This document shows, piece by piece, positions 1-12,240 of a stretch of 64,000 bases of DNA. The position numbers and the translations under genes were made by a program. The DNA is from Larimichthys crocea. Taxonomy: Eukaryota; Chordata; Actinopteri; Sciaenidae. The notes under the pieces were generated by a model, which had not been told where the DNA came from, searched no databases, and worked only from the letters and a program-made list of their open reading frames with translations. How positions within the stretch are numbered: position 1 is the stretch's first letter; each line of letters opens with the position of its first letter. The stretch covers positions 858,344 through 922,343 of the forward strand of contig NC_040033.1 in NCBI RefSeq assembly GCF_000972845.2, written 5' to 3'.

Positions 1-930
1 TCTGGCCCTTCTCCCGGGCCTCTTAGAGCAGGAGGAGGCTGGTGAACGGTGTTTGCACCTACAGCTTCTCCTCGTTGGGACTGATTGAGGCAGACCACCG
101 TTTCCCTCTTTGATCAAGCCAAAGCCCAGCTGCTTCCAATCCACTGAAGGTGCCGAGTGATGTTAATCAGTTAATGGACACTGTGAGCAGACAGGGCAGG
201 TTGACAGATTCAGTGTGACGGTATGTAAATGTAGGGGAACAACAGATGAACACAAGATACATAAGATATTAGTGAGTTTGAGGATGACTGTGACCAAATA
301 GGTTTCTGAAAGGATAGTTTGAAGCTGTCTCAAGTCTCAAAATGACAACATGTTCCTTTGAACATTCAGGCTATGCAAGGCCTACCTAACACTACTTTTT
401 GTTGTTACCATGTCAAACCTTCAGACTTGTTTTTTGTCAAAGTCCTGAAATAATTACTGTGGGAGGGTTTGATCTGATCGGCGATCAGCCACCACCCTGT
501 GACGTCAGGTTGAATCTGGCTCAGCTTTCAAATGTGTTTCTTTCAGCACCTCCCTGCAGCCAGTAGTTCTGTTCAATTGAACGGGGAAAACTTTGAAATA
601 TGACCTGAATCTAGCGAAAGTTTGCAGTCTTTGTCTATTTCTAGCCTTTTGTTCATGAAATTGATATTTGAGACTTACACTGTGCATTAGAGCACTTAAA
701 GACAACTTAGAAAACGGCACTAACAATCACAGTCCAACATCACAATCAAATCTGATCAGAGTGGAACATAATGAAAGAGTGCATATAGTGCACTCAAACA
801 CAGCGGACCTTTTAGGGTCCTATCAATTGATTTGGCAATCACGGGCAATAGCTCAGACCCCAGAGGGGTAAACTTTCAATGGTAGTTAAAGTACAGATGT
901 TTAGACTGGAAATATAATGCTTGAAATACT
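1..930. other. Unannotated unique sequence
   Basis: No repeat, gene or RNA is recognised here. Short open frames of 60-75 codons occur on both strands and overlap one another, as expected by chance. The first 200 bases are somewhat GC-richer than what follows, but no splice-site or domain signal stands out. Confidence 0.5.
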
Positions 931-1210
931 CTTATTTGTATAGCCCAAATTCACAAAGTACATTTGCCTCAGAGGGCTTTACAATCTGTACAGGGAGTGA
1001 CACCCTCTGTCCTTAGACCCTCGGTTCGAGTGAGGGAAAACTTGCCCACAAAAAACTTTTAACATGGAAAAAAGGTGGAAGAAACCTCAGGAAGAGCCAC
1101 AGAGGAGGGATCCCTCTCCCAGGACGGACAGTCCTCGAAATTTGGTTTATGTGGACGTTAAAGGACAAATCCTGATCAAGCTGGAGGGCGAGGATGATAA
1201 CGTCTAAAGA
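931..1210 (+). repeat. Dispersed teleost repeat (TATAGCCCAA family)
   Basis: The segment begins with a TTTGTATAGCCCAAATTCAC-like motif. It continues through CCTCAGAGGGCTTTACAATC, a tract on dispersed 'ccttagaccctcg' text, and GAAGAAACCTCAGGAAGAGC, then a CAGAGGAGGGATCCCTCTCC block. This order of motifs is one I recognise from a very abundant percomorph interspersed repeat. It encodes no protein. The copy is degenerate relative to the remembered consensus. Its class (SINE-like or non-autonomous) is not settled from this copy. Confidence 0.8.
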
Positions 1211-1351
1211 AACGAAGTCTCTAGAAAGAGGTGTTGGGGTCCAATTACAAGAACTTTCGTTTTGTCTGAATCAGAATTCGTTTAACTGAGCAACTTTCAA
1301 AATCACCAAGATATTTAGAATTAAAAGAAGTGAAATTCTGATTTTAAGATC

Positions 1352-1455
1352 CTAGCTTTAAAAAAAAAACAAAAAAAAACGCAGAATTTGGAGTTGACTT
1401 TATTTCTGACGCTTTCGATCATATCACATGGTCTTCATCAGGAGTTTGACTTAAA
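1352..1455 (-). repeat. Repeat fragment, LINE/Penelope-like tail
   Basis: An A-rich tract is followed by sequence that reads on the minus strand as CTGATGAAGACCATGTGATA, then ATCGAAAGCGTC and AAATAAAGTCAACTCC. 'Gatgaagacc...gaaacgtc' followed by an AATAAA-type signal is a common 3' tail in fish retroelements and repeats. Only about 100 bases remain. Assignment to a class is a guess. Confidence 0.35.
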
Positions 1456-3550
1456 GGTTTAGCGTGGAAATTTCACTTTTTTTCTGGGCCACAGTGGTAG
1501 CTGCTGCCTCAGTTGCGCGTTGCCTTTGGTGCCGACTCAACTTTTGCCTTCCTAAAAATAAAAAAGAAAAACTCCTCCTCCACAGCAAGTTTTACAATCA
1601 AAGAGGGTTTCATCAAGAGAAAATTAAACTTCCCCAATGAGATCAATAAGGTGGAAATTCACTCAAGCCCACAATGTGATGGAGCAGATAGGGTAGATTA
1701 GACACAGGACATTAGTGATTAACAGCAGGTTATCATGGCTGAAATCCAATCTCAAAAACATCATCTTAACTTTCCCTTGTCTTCATCCTGTTTGTGAGAA
1801 TAGCTAAAGATATCAAGGCCGCTTCACTGCTTTTATTGGACATCAGTTATTCCCGTGCAGTATGATTTCATTTGTACAGACTTAAGAATTGCTTGACTTA
1901 TAATAATCCACCATAATGACCAAAAAGTCTTCATTTAGTTTTGTCACTGTTTCACTGTATTTTCACTGAGCCTCTGACTTGAGTCTTTTTTGTGTGCAGT
2001 GCACACATTTTGTTTCTGCTTACTGTCACTCATTCGACGCCCACGGGGGAGCGAAAAAAACAAAATGAAGGTCTCTGCCTGAAACCAGAAAACACAATTT
2101 AAAAAAAACTTTGCAACATCCCTCTTTGTTTTTGTTTTTTTGCATCTTTGGCAGCTGTTGGTTTTCAAGCTGAAGTCTGCTTCAGAAAGAAAAATGACAA
2201 GATAATAAATCTCTCCATTAAATCTGTGTTTTGTAAAAAATGATCTGCACAAACAAGTAGACGGCGGTAAACAGGCTGTAACTCTAAATTACACTTTGAA
2301 TAGGGACTTGATGGACTTGAATAGGACTTAATGTTCTCCGGTCTCCCTTCTGACTTGATTTCAACCACCCTTCAACTTGATTGGACCTTAAAATTCATGC
2401 TCTCAGCTGGAGACCCGATGCCACCTTTCAGATTTCTCGAGGTGTTTTTTCTTTGCAAATGCAACAAGACAACACGAGCGTGAGGATGTTTATACCAAGC
2501 ATTTTAATCAGTCCTGAATATACTTCTTACTTCTGTACAACTTGTAAACTAACACCAGCTTATAAGTGTATTTCATTATTATAGTAAGCAAGGCCCCCCC
2601 ACCACTGCTCACTTTGAAGATTTTCTCTAATCTGCACTGATTTCAGCAAAGCATGCTTTACTGCGAGGAATAGCTATTAAAAAAAGGGGGATAGGGAACC
2701 CTTTGAAGCCCCGCTGACTAACACTTGGATTCAGACCTAAATAAAAATGAAGATCCCCATCCCATTCCCTCTTTTATCTCCTTGCAAACGCTTAAAAAAA
2801 CAAAAAATGTCGGTCTGTTATCTAAAAGCAGTCGTCCAGCAAACACTGACGAACAAAAGAGGGAATTTTGAGCAAACCTCATTGTTGTTGAGAAGATATG
2901 ATTTAAGCATTTAACAATGTGTTTGAAAAAAAAAAAGCAAGAAACATTTCAGTGATGATATGAAAATGGGTTTTCTTTTGTCACGAGGGGAGAAAATAAT
3001 AAAAGCATTGTGAACAATAGACTAAAGCAAGTAAATAATCATCATCCAACGCTTAATGCCTCCTGACATCTTTTAAGAAGTTGCCAGGGACATTAGAGGA
3101 GAGAGAAGCACAGAGCTCATGATAGGACTTTAGATGTAAAAACACCACATTTCACTGAAACACAATGTCCTTTTTGGAGAATGGACACAGTGGATTTGAG
3201 GTAATTGGACCGGAGATTGGATGAGCACGAGGTTTTTTTTCTTTCTTTCGAGAGCTTGTCACTCTGGTCTAGAGATGCCCTACTGAAATATTCACATGGG
3301 GAGCAGATATCAGGCTGCCTGTAGTTTATGGCTCTGAGTGTTGACTTGAATAAAAGCAAGTTTTGAGGGTAAATGTGGGGAAACTGAACTGATCTCAAGA
3401 GGAGGAGGAGGCTGTGGTTGGTCGCTGCAGTTTGCAGGTGTCAATGATAAAATGAGTGACCCACACAGGTGTAATTCGAGCTCTTCTCAGGTCTGCATGG
3501 GAGTGTGCAGACTTAGTTCCTTCAGGAAAAAGGCGACCCCTCCTGCACCA
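1456..3550. other. Unannotated unique sequence
   Basis: No gene, RNA or recognised repeat. The segment contains several homopolymer runs (A8-A10, C7 near 2594) and short open frames of at most 102 codons on both strands with no domain. Nothing distinguishes it from ordinary teleost intergenic DNA. Confidence 0.5.
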
Positions 3551-3552
3551 AA

Positions 3553-3803
3553 GTCATTCATCAACATCATCATCAGCGGTCACTCGTAGTCGAGTATGAC
3601 TGTCCTCCTTCTTGGTCCTTGTGGGTCTTCAGATGGGCATAGAGGCCGATCCTGGACCTGATTATTCTTGTGCGGTGTCTGTGTATCCCTATACCTCTTC
3701 TTTTTGGAGTAGAGGACTTGTTTCGGAAGGCGAAAGTCAGGCATAGGGATAACGTGGCTTTATCTGAGCTGGTGTTGTCAATGGAGATCATTAAAGAAAT
3801 CAT
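3553..3803 (-). pseudogene. 3' end of a LINE open reading frame (relic)
   Basis: On the minus strand a 76-codon frame ends with RSRIGLYAHLKTHKDQ, then a Ser/Thr-rich YSTTSDR before the stop. Directly after the stop come GATGATGATG-type trinucleotides. Fish non-LTR retrotransposon ORF2 proteins often end in a zinc-finger-like tail of this form (R-S-R-I-G-L-x-x-H-x-R/K-T-H) followed by a (GAT)n tail. The His pair is kept, but the expected upstream Cys pair is not visible in this frame, so the copy looks decayed. No reverse-transcriptase region is present next to it, consistent with 5' truncation. Family assignment is from memory. Confidence 0.55.
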
Positions 3804-4672
3804 GAACGTTGCACTCGTTATCTAGTTTAACAAATGACTACATATAAATCAGAGTTTTTCCTTAGTGGAGAGCCAACAGGGGGGATTTTGACCTCTAGAA
3901 CAAGTAAATGCTACATAAAGAGCCAGATATTCTTTTCATGCAGCTGGTGACCAAACTAGACTTGTGGACTTGGATTTGTCAGGTAGCCATTGACAAGATT
4001 TCAAAGGAACACTCATGTTGCTGTCATGCGTTGAGCCTTGTGACCAAATAAATAAATAAATAAAAAGTCTTTAGCTTTAGCGATTGAATTTTACTGGAAA
4101 TATTTTGAGCAGGACTCTTTCTTCAAGTAAAAACCAGCATCATGGAAGTAAGTGATGTAAGGTATGGAATTATTAATATATTACGGATCACTGGAGTGAC
4201 CATATAGAGAAAATAATATGTATTGAGGCCACGTTTTCGCTATATTAAAAATGCAATTTGTGGCTACAATGTACAGTAAGTGTACATACAGAACTACAAC
4301 AGACCCGCTTTGTAGTGCTAATGGGAAAATGTTAATTCTGTGCTGTGAGTTAACAGAAAGCATCGCTGTGGTTGTGTCTGCGGTTGGTTTGTAAGACAAA
4401 CAGCCGGCGGCGGTGCTGATACAGCAGGTTTTGAATTCTGGCTTCCCGTGGTAGCCCTGCTTTGCTTCTGGAGTGTCTCTGGGCTACAAGATAGTCGTAG
4501 ACGAGCTGTTAGATACAGAAGTAGGGAGCTGTTAGATACAGCCAGAACTACTTGATTTTTCATGGCAGCAAGGCGATGTTTGTGGATGTAAATTTCAACA
4601 TTTACTTTTACCCCGACCAGTGTAGTTCTGTGCACAGTGCCTATAGACTGACATGAAACACTCAGGTCAGCG
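3804..4672. other. Unannotated unique sequence with small tandem motifs
   Basis: No gene is recognised. It holds a short (AAAT)n tract at about 4046-4064. A 16-bp direct repeat, GAGCTGTTAGATACAG, occurs at 4503-4518 and 4526-4541 (23-bp spacing). A 136-codon minus-strand frame (4318-4728) has no domain and overlaps other frames. Confidence 0.45.
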
Positions 4673-4962
4673 CAGGTGTTTCCATTCCATTTATCGCAGC
4701 AGGGCCTTTCCAGTGATCCAACATGCACAGCAGCAGCGCCCTGGTCCTGTTTTGACCTGAATGGAACAGACTTTGGATCAGTATCATTGGTAACACCTGT
4801 GTTTACCAGCTGGCTGTTTACCCGACTATTTCATGTCGAAATGGCTGCTGTGAAAAAAGGTCCATTGACCCCATGTAATCCCCGGCCTCACTTCACCTGA
4901 CTTGAACCTGAACAGAGGTCTAATGAGCTCGACTGGAAACACCTGAGTGGGTGTTTCCGTGT
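4673..4962. mobile_element. MITE-like element with inverted ends
   Basis: CAGGTGTTTCCA at 4673-4684 is repeated exactly as its reverse complement TGGAAACACCTG at 4934-4945. The right side carries a second inverted pair, GGAAACAC/GTGTTTCC, just beyond. The internal sequence is non-coding. 'GGTGTTTCCA' ends resemble a class of small non-autonomous DNA elements in fish. Target-site duplication is not clear, so the exact ends are uncertain. Confidence 0.45.
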
Positions 4963-4965
4963 TCC

Positions 4966-4988
4966 GAAAAGAAAGAAAGAAAGAAAGC
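4966..4988 (+). repeat. (GAAA)n microsatellite
   Basis: About five tandem copies of GAAA directly follow the MITE-like element. Short and probably not functional. Confidence 0.8.
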
Positions 4989-4999
4989 AGAAGAACAGT

Positions 5000-5470
5000 T
5001 TGGCCTTTGACTTTGCTCAGATCTTCATGTGCTTCTCTTCACGGACACGCATTCACAGAGACGTGTTCACATTGAGCACAACTGTTTATTTTTCACCTCG
5101 GAAGCCTTCGCTGCTCCGCTGATGGCCATGCTGCTTCATCCAAACCCACATCTGATTTCTAGTGGAGAGCGTGTCAAGAGATCTAATATATCAAGCTGGA
5201 TTTTAGAGAAAAGTGTTAAAAAATTATACACGACACCTATAACACTTCCCTTTGATGTAACGGTGCACCATGAAAAAGCCAACGGGGTTTAAATATTTCA
5301 CTAAGTGTCATATATCTTAAATGAAATGATGGAAGAAGCAGATAGAGGATATATATATATATCTGATGTCATTTAATGTAGAAACAAATTACAGACTAGT
5401 GATTATGGGAAATGTAGGCTGAAACTGGGGTTTAAGGGTGCTCTTTAAACAGACCGGAGTTCGTTTCCTT
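5000..5470. other. Unannotated sequence with short (AT)n tract
   Basis: No gene is recognised. A pure AT alternation of about 14 bases lies at about 5348-5362. An 87-codon plus-strand frame has no domain. Confidence 0.45.
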
Positions 5471-5807
5471 GGATAGTCGTCCGGTTCGTTTGGGCAGGTG
5501 TGAAAGCTCATCTGAACTCTGGTGAGGACCAAACAAGTGGACTCTGGTCCGCCTGAAAATGTGGGTCTCGGTCCGCTTGCAAGTGAACCTGTTGCGGTTC
5601 ACCTACAGTGGGAAAGCAAACGGAATATCCAGCGAACCAAAGATTGGAAAGTCAATCGATGGGCCGGGTTTTCCTCTTCCTGGTGCTTTTTTCTTCTTCT
5701 TCCTAGTCAGTGCTTTGCTTTTGGGCATTACTGTCACCAAACCGGATTGGTCCGTGTGAAACTGAACCAAACCAAAGTGTCCCGGACTATCCTGGTGTGA
5801 AAGCAGC
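5471..5807. mobile_element. MITE-like element, 'GGTGTGAAAGC' family
   Basis: GGATAGTC at 5471-5478 is mirrored by GACTATCC at 5785-5792, with further imperfect complementarity inward (CGTTTGG against CCAAAC). GGTGTGAAAGC occurs at 5497-5507 and again in direct orientation at 5794-5804. Internal text such as GACTCTGGTCCGC and CGGTTCACCT is typical of a widespread non-autonomous fish DNA transposon I recognise. A T-rich insert near 5680-5705 breaks the body. The overlapping frames of 60-90 codons here are by-products. Confidence 0.7.
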
Positions 5808-8007
5808 GTACAGTAAGAGGTTCTACTCACTCATTTGGCCAACAAATAACACCTGCAGGTCTGTCCTCCTCAATGAACGAGTGGAAATCAGTTGTGTGGA
5901 AGTCATTTAGACATTTCTGATTCTAAAGATGACGATACAGATTTGTCTGCACTCCATCTTTAGCCAAAGAACGTCCAATGTCCAATGCAAGTTTCCTTTG
6001 AATCTGTGTTGTTTACAAGAATCAGTTTGATTGGACAATTTGAACCACACACAAAATTCCATAAAAGTTAACTTTTCCTCTGCGGGTTTAGCTCAAAGAG
6101 AACATGTGAGATGTGTAAAATATTTCTATGGATTGGAAATAACTGTTCTACAAACAGCTTTTTTATTCGAACTGCATAAATCTGACTCTGCGGTCTCATG
6201 TGACAGGCTAGCATCGCATTAAACTAATTAATCAAGGGAATGTTTTTAAGCTTAATTGCCCGTCCCCGAATGTCTGTACAGTAGGTTTGAGAAATCATTA
6301 CATTTATGAGATTATGCCTTGCTAATTTCGCTGGGACGACTGGGCTTTAAACGCACAAATAAGCTTAGCTCAGCAGACTGACAAAAGAGGCAGATTAAGG
6401 GCGCTGTGGAGGAAAACAGAAAAGGGAGCAATGATTTATAGTCGTGGTCTCAACAAGGCCAGGCTTGAGGTAAAGTTGTTTACTACACTCCATCCTCTCT
6501 AGATCGAATCCTCTTGTCATTCATATATAGAGTTCATTCACGATAGGGATGTACTAGGAGGATGCACCGCAGAGAAATTTGCATTTTAACCAGTAATTTA
6601 ATCTTGCATTGAGTCCTAAAATCTTAGGAGAGAAATGTCTTTGATAAAGTGGAAGTGGTCCCTCACTCTGACGCTCAGCAGCATCCCGCACACCGAGGCA
6701 CGTTGATGTGACAGGCTCCATTTTTCATAATTCTGCAGTTTTGATTACAACTGCGTCGTGATTGATGAACCCCACCGGTTGACTTTAACGCACGATGCCG
6801 GGTCTCGAGGTGGTATGGCAGGCTGACGCGAGGAAGTGAAGGAAGATTCTGAAGCAACTCATTCAAAGCGCTGCTGTGAATAACAATTATTAATTTATTC
6901 CTTTCTCTTCAAAGAAACAAACCTTCGGATCTCATATCAAAACTTTAATTGAGTCTTACTACTACAAACTGATTTCTGAGGAGCGCGTGCAATCAACCAG
7001 AGGTAAAAATGAGTTGATCCATGTCCAAGAATATTTGACTCTTCATCTCTTCCTCAGATGAATTGAACGTGACCTTGTTATGATGTACATTTAACTTGTG
7101 GATTTAACTGTGTAGGTGGATAATTACTTACTTTACTTACACCGTCTATAGGGGCATTGTTTTCTGCGTCGGCTGGTCTCTAAAGAGCATTTATTTCTTG
7201 CAGATTCTTTCCCCCTCGTTTCTTGGAAAACGTGGGAGTTCAGAACTGCTGTGGCAGGAAGGTCTGCTACGATCATGTGGTGCATTGCTGGATGGAGAAA
7301 AAAAATCTGCCTGGAAAGCTTGTTTTTCTATAATTCTCTCTTTATGTTTGGCAGACACACACACAGGAGGCAGAAAAAGGAGAAGCAGGAATAAATGACT
7401 ATATGTCTGCAGAGACAAAAGGTGGGCTATCATTTATTTAAAATATGTGCAGTCACAAACATTAGGCACCTATCATCAGATTTATGGCGGCGTATATTTT
7501 TCAGTGTTGCGGCAGCTCAGCTTCAGATCTGACAAATAAAATAGCTCGCCTCTCTGAGTTTATAAAGTCAGTTCATGCTGAGCTCATCGTACTTATCAAA
7601 GATGTTGGGTGGATGGCGTTGACTTGATGTTTAATTTATTACTAATTAAAATGGGGGAAAGGTTCCTGAGAATTATTACATGCAAACTACATGAAGAGAA
7701 CTCAGTGCTACTGTCGACCATGTGTCAAAGGTTTCAGACCCTCTTGGGTCTCTGATAGATGCTATTGGAAATGTGCCTATTTTTAAAAAATGTATTTATC
7801 TATTTATTTGCCAAAAGTTGGTTGAGAAGATTGATAGTGCTGCTGTGTCTGTGCATTAAGTAAGGAGCTCTTTTCTTTTTTAAGTGTACAAAAACTACAA
7901 GTTATGCCTTAAAAGATACTTTGTGTGTGTGCTCTAACTATTTGAATTTGCTAGGCTCAGGTAATTGCATCCTTAGTCTCACGATTAGAGATCTCAGCGC
8001 CTACCAA
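5808..8007. other. Unique non-coding sequence
   Basis: No gene or repeat is recognised. Between about 6220 and 6440 the text is rich in ATTA/TAAT cores and lacks low-complexity sequence, the look of a conserved non-coding element. Without alignment this is only an impression. Frames of 60-80 codons carry no domain. Confidence 0.4.
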
Positions 8008-8668
8008 TCATCCGCAGAACTCTAGAATGCAAAGTAGCAGTGCTTGAACACCGCCCCCTTCGTTCAAGGACCTGAATCTAATGCTCTCCCCCAATCTTCC
8101 TCCAAAACAAAGCAGAGATATAGCAAATAACTTCGAAAGAGTTTCAAACCGTACGTTCCGTGGTACACCATTGTTTACATGCTCACACACAACTTCAGGA
8201 TTTCTTATAAACTCTCTAATTGTTTCCAGCCGAGAGAAAGTCTCTGTTGAGTGTTTAGAGACTCGGCTTTTGAGTCTACCTGGCTCCATAGATCCATACT
8301 CGTACGGCAAATGTACGAGAGTGCTATCGATTTTTTCTTCTAAGTCTCGGCGAAAAAAGCAAATAATAATTTTCCAAAAAATGACGAACTGTTCCCTCAA
8401 ACACGGAGTGATGAACTCAAAAATTGAGCTGACCAAAAAGCTCTTGAGAAGCGCTTCACGTCCCCCCACAAAAAAACCCAAACCCGCCTCTCGCAGCTGC
8501 TCCACGCTCAGCTCAGCTCAGCTATGTACTCATTTCTGCTATCAGCAATTATTTCTCTTTAACAATGATTTCCAGGTCATAGCGACATCCAGTCCGAGCA
8601 CTTTGACCATGACTTTAAACTTCATACTGCTTAAATCATTCAATGCACATTTAATCTCTTTTTTTTAA
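8008..8668. other. Orphan segment open on both strands
   Basis: A 165-codon frame on the minus strand (8008-8505) overlaps a 195-codon frame on the plus strand (8081-8668), the longest frame in the window. I recognise neither product. The minus-strand product has a hydrophobic stretch (about residues 20-50) and a charged middle. The plus-strand product is basic (SKSRRKKQ) with no domain. The segment has more CG dinucleotides than its surroundings and ends in three to four GCTCA copies (8507-8524). It could be a relic of an unknown mobile element or retrogene, or chance. Confidence 0.3.
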
Positions 8669-11600
8669 ATATTCAAGCTTCTCTGCCAAATAACCACTCA
8701 TGAAATATTAATGGAAAAAATGATGAAAGATTTTGAAGCGATGCAAAATTATTTAGAAAAGCTGCACAATACAAAGCAGGAGGTTTAGAAAGAGCTGTGT
8801 CCCCACAGCGGTTCAACCTTCCCTCTGCAGGCAGGAAAGTCTTTGCCTATGCAGGGGAATATCAGTGTCAACAGTGTTCAGTCACCCTGCCTGTGCTTAT
8901 CAACTTACCCTTTTCCCATTTCCACCTTATCAAAAATAATTATCTTTATTCTCGGGGCTCCTTGCACCTTTTTTTTATTTTTTATTTATTTATTTTTTTT
9001 CATTTCCCACTGTAACCTGTTATCGCTTGTTGACTGGCACGCAGGATTTATGTCATTTATCACCCTCCTAACATGCAACCCAATATGGTTTATTTCTCAA
9101 TCTCTCTCTCCACCTTTCTCTCTCTACACCCTCGTGATCCCTGCCTCCGTTATCGAGCCCCCCCCGGCCGCTCTAAAGATACCGGCTGCTGTGGATGTTG
9201 TTCAAAAGGGGCTAAGAAGCCAAAGGAGTCATCTTCTCTCGACCTGCTTCTCCAGGCTGAAAGGCCACCACCTGCTCCCTTTTTTATGATTCAGTGTTGC
9301 AGACGGACAGAGAAAATGATGGTTAATGTACGACACCTTCTGACATGTGCATGCATACTAAAAATCAGCAGCTGCGCTCATACGTGGGACATTTTTATTC
9401 CACTAATGATCAGATAAGTGCAAAATACATATTTTTCCTCTTACCTGCCATCTATTAAGATTGTTCTGCTGGGAGTTGCAGAGTTTTGAAGATTTCCTGA
9501 GTACACTGGATCTAGATGGCACTCAAAAACTCATTAGCAGTGTCTCTTTTTTAGAAATCATGACTCGGTTACTCAAGATAAGCCAGACCCCGTTGGTTGA
9601 CTATCTCGGATGAACTATTTTCTTTCCACCGAGCAGGTTTCCATTATCTTTGGAGGAAGGCAGACCTCTCTATGGCCGATATCTCTAAAACCTGTCAGCT
9701 CATACCGGCCCAATAGGATTTATGGCACCACAGGTAAGAGGTAAAAGATGTATTTTTTTGGATTTGGGAGTGAACTGTCTCTGAAATGAAAGTGGTACTT
9801 TAATCTTTCACAATTTTTCAACCTAAAAAACAAAATATCTTTTCATGTTCCCTCCATATACTTTATCATAAACATGTTCTTTTTTTATGCTTGGCCACAT
9901 GATATGTATTTTCTGTAGTTCCTCACTTGAACTCAGAGCAGGAAACCATCCAAGACGTGACCCGGCTTCTGTTAGATTCATAATGGGAGTTCAGGAAAAC
10001 GTTTTTTATTATTTTCAGGGTCATTATGTTCAGCAATCACATAAACTCAGGCTGTTTTTAAATCATCATGGAGATTCTTCCTGGTCAGAAAAGAAGAAAT
10101 GGAAACAGCTGTGACCTTTTTTAGATTTGAAATTTTGGTTAATTTCATGTTTGAGCTGAAGAACACAATTTCCTTTTTTTAAATACAAAAACACAATCGT
10201 TAATGACAATAATTCCTTTCTGATGAGATTTGTTTTCATGTCAACAATCACCACTTATCGACCCTGTCGTCTGGGTTGTGCTAAAAGCGCAGAACAATTG
10301 TTCCCTCACAACATTCTTCTGTGCTTTTAGCTTCCTCTCATCTGAGGATTAAGTGCTGCGAGCTGCTGAAATGTAACCACAACAGCATTAATCATGCTTT
10401 TGTTGCCATAATTTAGGGAAAACAAAAGAGCACATGATTTACAGACATTCTGCAACTTTGCAAAACACTGATTAACATTTACTTAATATGTCGATTACAG
10501 AAATGCAACCAATGAAACATTAAGTCCGTCTCAAAAACGTGTGATAAATGACTTCATTTCATTTTTTTTTATTATAACAGGCTTTCAGTTTGCAGCTCAT
10601 AGTGAATTAATTCAGTTAATTTACTCAAATCCAAATAAAGAGTCGTCGTTCATGAATTCCTCTATAAAACTAATTTGCAGGAGTTTTCTGAACATATCAG
10701 TTCAGCTTTTACACTCTTGAAAAGTTGATTTAATTACCGTCCCTCTCTAATTAAATCAATTAATTTAAAAAATGAATGTGATATTTCAAAGAAAATATAA
10801 AATTGTGATTTACAGATGATCATAGTTTATCTGAATGAGACCGCTGACCATCAGCTGAGTGGTTACATTCACTAGTCGGAGATCTCAAACTGCAAAACGA
10901 CAATCGGTAACCTTTAATATCTTTTTTTTTTCTTTCTCTCGAGTGCGACATGTCCTGAGATCTAGCACAGTTTGACATACAGCTTCCTTTCACGCCTGAC
11001 AAAAATCTGTCCAGGAAGCATACCATTACTATTGTCAAATTGGGACTGCAGTTTATAGCTCAATAATGCAGTCATCACTCATACTGTCACTGACCGTCAC
11101 GTGTTTCACATTAGCTCCGAGTTTGACACTGATTTATTCCAGCACCCTCTCAGCGGCACGGGAGGAGAAAACATCCAGTCAGCATCTGTTGTTGCCAAAC
11201 CGTCCTGTGCCAATATCGTATTTTTCTTTTAGTTTTGTACTTAAGATCTCACAAACTTCACAGCTGTTCTGTGCCAGTTTCACCTCTTTGTGTACTTTCT
11301 CATAAATTTCTCTTCTTTATAGTTACAGTCTCACGGTCTAGTAGACTTGCTCCTGTTTTGACCCATATCGAAATGCCATTTGGCAGCGAGGGGAACAGCG
11401 GTGTATCCTTATATCAACTGCATAGCCCAGGACTTTTCTGTACCCATATGTTGTGGAATACCTATAAATAATGTGTGACAAAAGGCTGCTCGGGACACTC
11501 CTAGGCTTGCTCATTTGACCTTTCGACAAAGAGAAACTCGACAAAAACAAACAACTCCCCTTGACACAAGGGCGCAATCTAATTTGGTGCAGAGAGGCTG

Positions 11601-12077
11601 AAACAAGACTTTCCATTTCAGAGTCTTTCGGGGGAACTGATTCCAGCTCAGCACACCCACATCAGGACTGGCACAAAAAAATCAATGGCAAAGGGTTTAA
11701 CAGGCTAACCATAATTGGGCTCATAGTCTAGACCCACTGTGGTCTTTGGAAGTTTTGTAAATACCAACAGAGAATAACAATCTGGGCGAAAATTGCTCGT
11801 GTCTTTCTAGATGTGGCTCATTGATTTTTTTTCCTCCCCCTGCTTTATTATTTATTTATCCACTCTTTGTGCATGCTTCAGAGAGCCCGGCGAGATGAAG
11901 GCAACAGAGAAGCGTCAGATAAAAAATATAATTTTGTGCACAGTGCCAGAATATTATCAAATTATCTATTACAGCCAGTTTTTTACATTTAAACACATTT
12001 AGAGCAATGAAACAGCCAGTGCTGCAGCAGATACCTGCATACACAGACAGGTGAAGAATTAAAGTAAGGATAGAAAA
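8669..12077. other. Unannotated unique sequence
   Basis: No gene, RNA or recognised repeat. T-rich low-complexity sequence lies at about 8968-9002. Several AT-rich stretches (10,560-10,800) hold many ATTA cores. Overlapping frames (for example 148 codons from 8843 and 114 from 9073) share the same DNA in different phases and have no domain, so I treat them as chance. Confidence 0.45.
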
Positions 12078-12240
12078 TGTGTCTGTGAGGTGTTGGACCA
12101 CCATGTGCTGCCAGAACTGTTTCGTTGCTCCATGGCAATGGTTCTACGAGTCTCCGGGTCTCTGCAGGAGGGATGGAAGACCATTCTTCCAAAAGATATT
12201 GCTTCATTTGTTTATAGTGGTGGAGAGTCTAACCACTGGA
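12078..12240 (+). repeat. Dispersed DNA-transposon-type repeat fragment
   Basis: GAGGTGTTGGACCACCATGT, GTTGCTCCATGGCAATGGTT, CTACGAGTCTCCGG and CATTCTTCCAAAAGATATT occur in the order found in an abundant fish repeat ('ttggaccacc...gctccttggca...tctacaagtctctgg...'). Similarity fades after about 12,235. The copy is old and shows many point changes. Confidence 0.6.

Noticed and set aside
4318..4900. Frames of 136 (minus) and 74 (plus) codons
   Set aside because: They overlap a MITE-like element and direct repeats; products have no domain.
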